This document shows positions 44,530 through 45,135 of a DNA stretch of 45,135 bases, one piece after another. The stretch lies in the NCBI GenBank assembly GCA_946479475.1, contig CAMLGG010000007.1, positions 1 through 45,135 on the forward strand, read 5' to 3'. Position 1 is the first letter of the stretch, and every line of letters starts with the position of its first letter. The position numbers and the translations under genes were made by a program. The notes under the pieces are model-generated. The model had not been told where the DNA came from. It did not search any database and worked only from the letters and a program-made list of their open reading frames with translations. This DNA is from an uncultured Ideonella sp. (GTDB taxonomy: Bacteria; Pseudomonadota; Gammaproteobacteria; Burkholderiales; Burkholderiaceae).

Positions 44530-45135
44530 TCAGGTCGACTTCGAGACGTTGATGGTCGGGAACTTCGAGGAGAAGTCCTTGGCCTTCTGCGCCACCTTCA
44601 CCGCCACCTGGCGGGCCACCGCCTTGTAGAGGCTGGCGATCTCGCCTTCCGGCTCCGCGACCACCGTCGGGTGGCCGCTGTCCGCCTGCTCGCGGATCTT
44701 CATCGTCAGCGGCAGCGCACCCAGGTAGGGCACCCCCTGCTTCTCGGCCATCCTGCGGCCGCCGTCGGCGCCGAAGATGTGCTCGGTGTGGCCGCAGTTG
44801 GGGCAGCAGTAGACGGCCATGTTCTCGACGATGCCCAGGATGGGCACGCCGACCTTCTCGAACATCGCCAGGCCGCGGCGCGCGTCGATCAGGGCGATGT
44901 CCTGCGGCGTGGTGACGATGACGGCGCCGGTGATGGGCACGCGCTGGCTGAGCGTGAGCTGGATGTCGCCGGTGCCCGGCGGCATGTCGACCAGCAGGTA
45001 GTCCAGGTCCTGCCAGTTCGTCTGGCGCAGCAGTTGTTCCAGCGCCTGCGTGGCCATCGGCCCGCGCCAGATCATGGCCTGGTCGGGCTCGACGATGAAG
45101 CCGATGGACATCACCTGCACGCCATGGTTCTCCAG
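44530..45135 (-). CDS. apbC: Mrp/NBP35-type Fe-S carrier ATPase (ApbC), C-terminal part
   Basis: The gene continues past the window end; 201 C-terminal codons are visible, starting LENHGVQVMSIGF in frame. Family motifs are MIWRGPM, VDMPPGTGDIQLTLSQ (switch region of the MinD-like ATPase), DARRGLAMFEKVGVPILGIVENM, and the YCCPNCGH motif with the CxxC used for the bridging iron-sulfur cluster. The Walker A and N-terminal part lie outside. It acts in the cytoplasm to hand over Fe-S clusters to target proteins. The ATG inside the visible part (45120) is internal, not the start. Confidence 0.95.
   Translation of the reverse strand: MENHGVQVMSIGFIVEPDQAMIWRGPMATQALEQLLRQTNWQDLDYLLVDMPPGTGDIQLTLSQRVPITGAVIVTTPQDIALIDARRGLAMFEKVGVPILGIVENMAVYCCPNCGHTEHIFGADGGRRMAEKQGVPYLGALPLTMKIREQADSGHPTVVAEPEGEIASLYKAVARQVAVKVAQKAKDFSSKFPTINVSKST

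Overview
The window is GC-rich, densely coded bacterial DNA with strong third-position G/C bias. Its gene families point to a motile, Gram-negative betaproteobacterium of the order Burkholderiales (Rubrivivax/Leptothrix/Ideonella-like). These include Tar/Tsr-like chemoreceptors in a tandem array, DUF6502, paired DUF1800/DUF1501, Mpo1-like DUF962 and Dcd/ApbC. This placement is inferred from family content; no rRNA or other marker gene is present. I see no tRNA, rRNA, insertion sequence, prophage or CRISPR array.

Layout. (1) 1-13.4 kb is a chemotaxis block, all on the + strand: end of a CheY-like regulator, cheA, four chemoreceptors, a terminator, a secreted single-Cache protein, two more chemoreceptors, and cheW behind a FliA (sigma-28)-type promoter. 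Receptors 2, 4 and 6 end in a CheR/CheB-type docking pentapeptide (DWETF, DWTTF, DWESF); receptors 1, 3 and 5 do not. No cheR or cheB lies in the window. (2) 13.5-21 kb holds small regulatory modules: DUF2214 membrane protein/TetR regulator sharing one palindrome, SRPBCC/ArsR with two matching palindromes around its promoter, the secreted DUF1800/DUF1501 pair, and a divergent alcohol dehydrogenase/LysR pair. (3) 21-24 kb on the minus strand has two DUF6502 paralogues flanking a DUF4382 lipoprotein, with a near-identical 16-bp element abutting both DUF6502 start codons.

(4) 24-34.5 kb is the most striking region: an eight-gene + strand operon encoding a periplasmic adaptor, a MacB/LolD-type ATPase, a TolC-like outer membrane protein, two FtsX/MacB-type permeases, an NtrC-type sigma-54 response regulator, its histidine kinase and a flavin amine oxidase. 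Most junctions overlap or nearly touch. A good sigma-54 promoter (24170-24185) and upstream GTGTCC palindrome/half-sites (24066-24105) precede it, so the operon probably activates itself through its own two-component system. Its substrate is unknown.

(5) 34.5-45.1 kb is mixed: a Cys-containing secreted protein, a CAP-domain protein and a fused CoA-transferase on the minus strand; a small membrane protein; a HAF-repeat secreted protein; a frameshifted remnant of a YGTT-repeat (TIGR03803-like) secreted protein; DUF1801; a YpfJ-like zinc metallopeptidase; dcd; two Mpo1-like paralogues flanking a ketopantoate-reductase-like gene; and the C-terminal part of apbC/mrp running off the window end.
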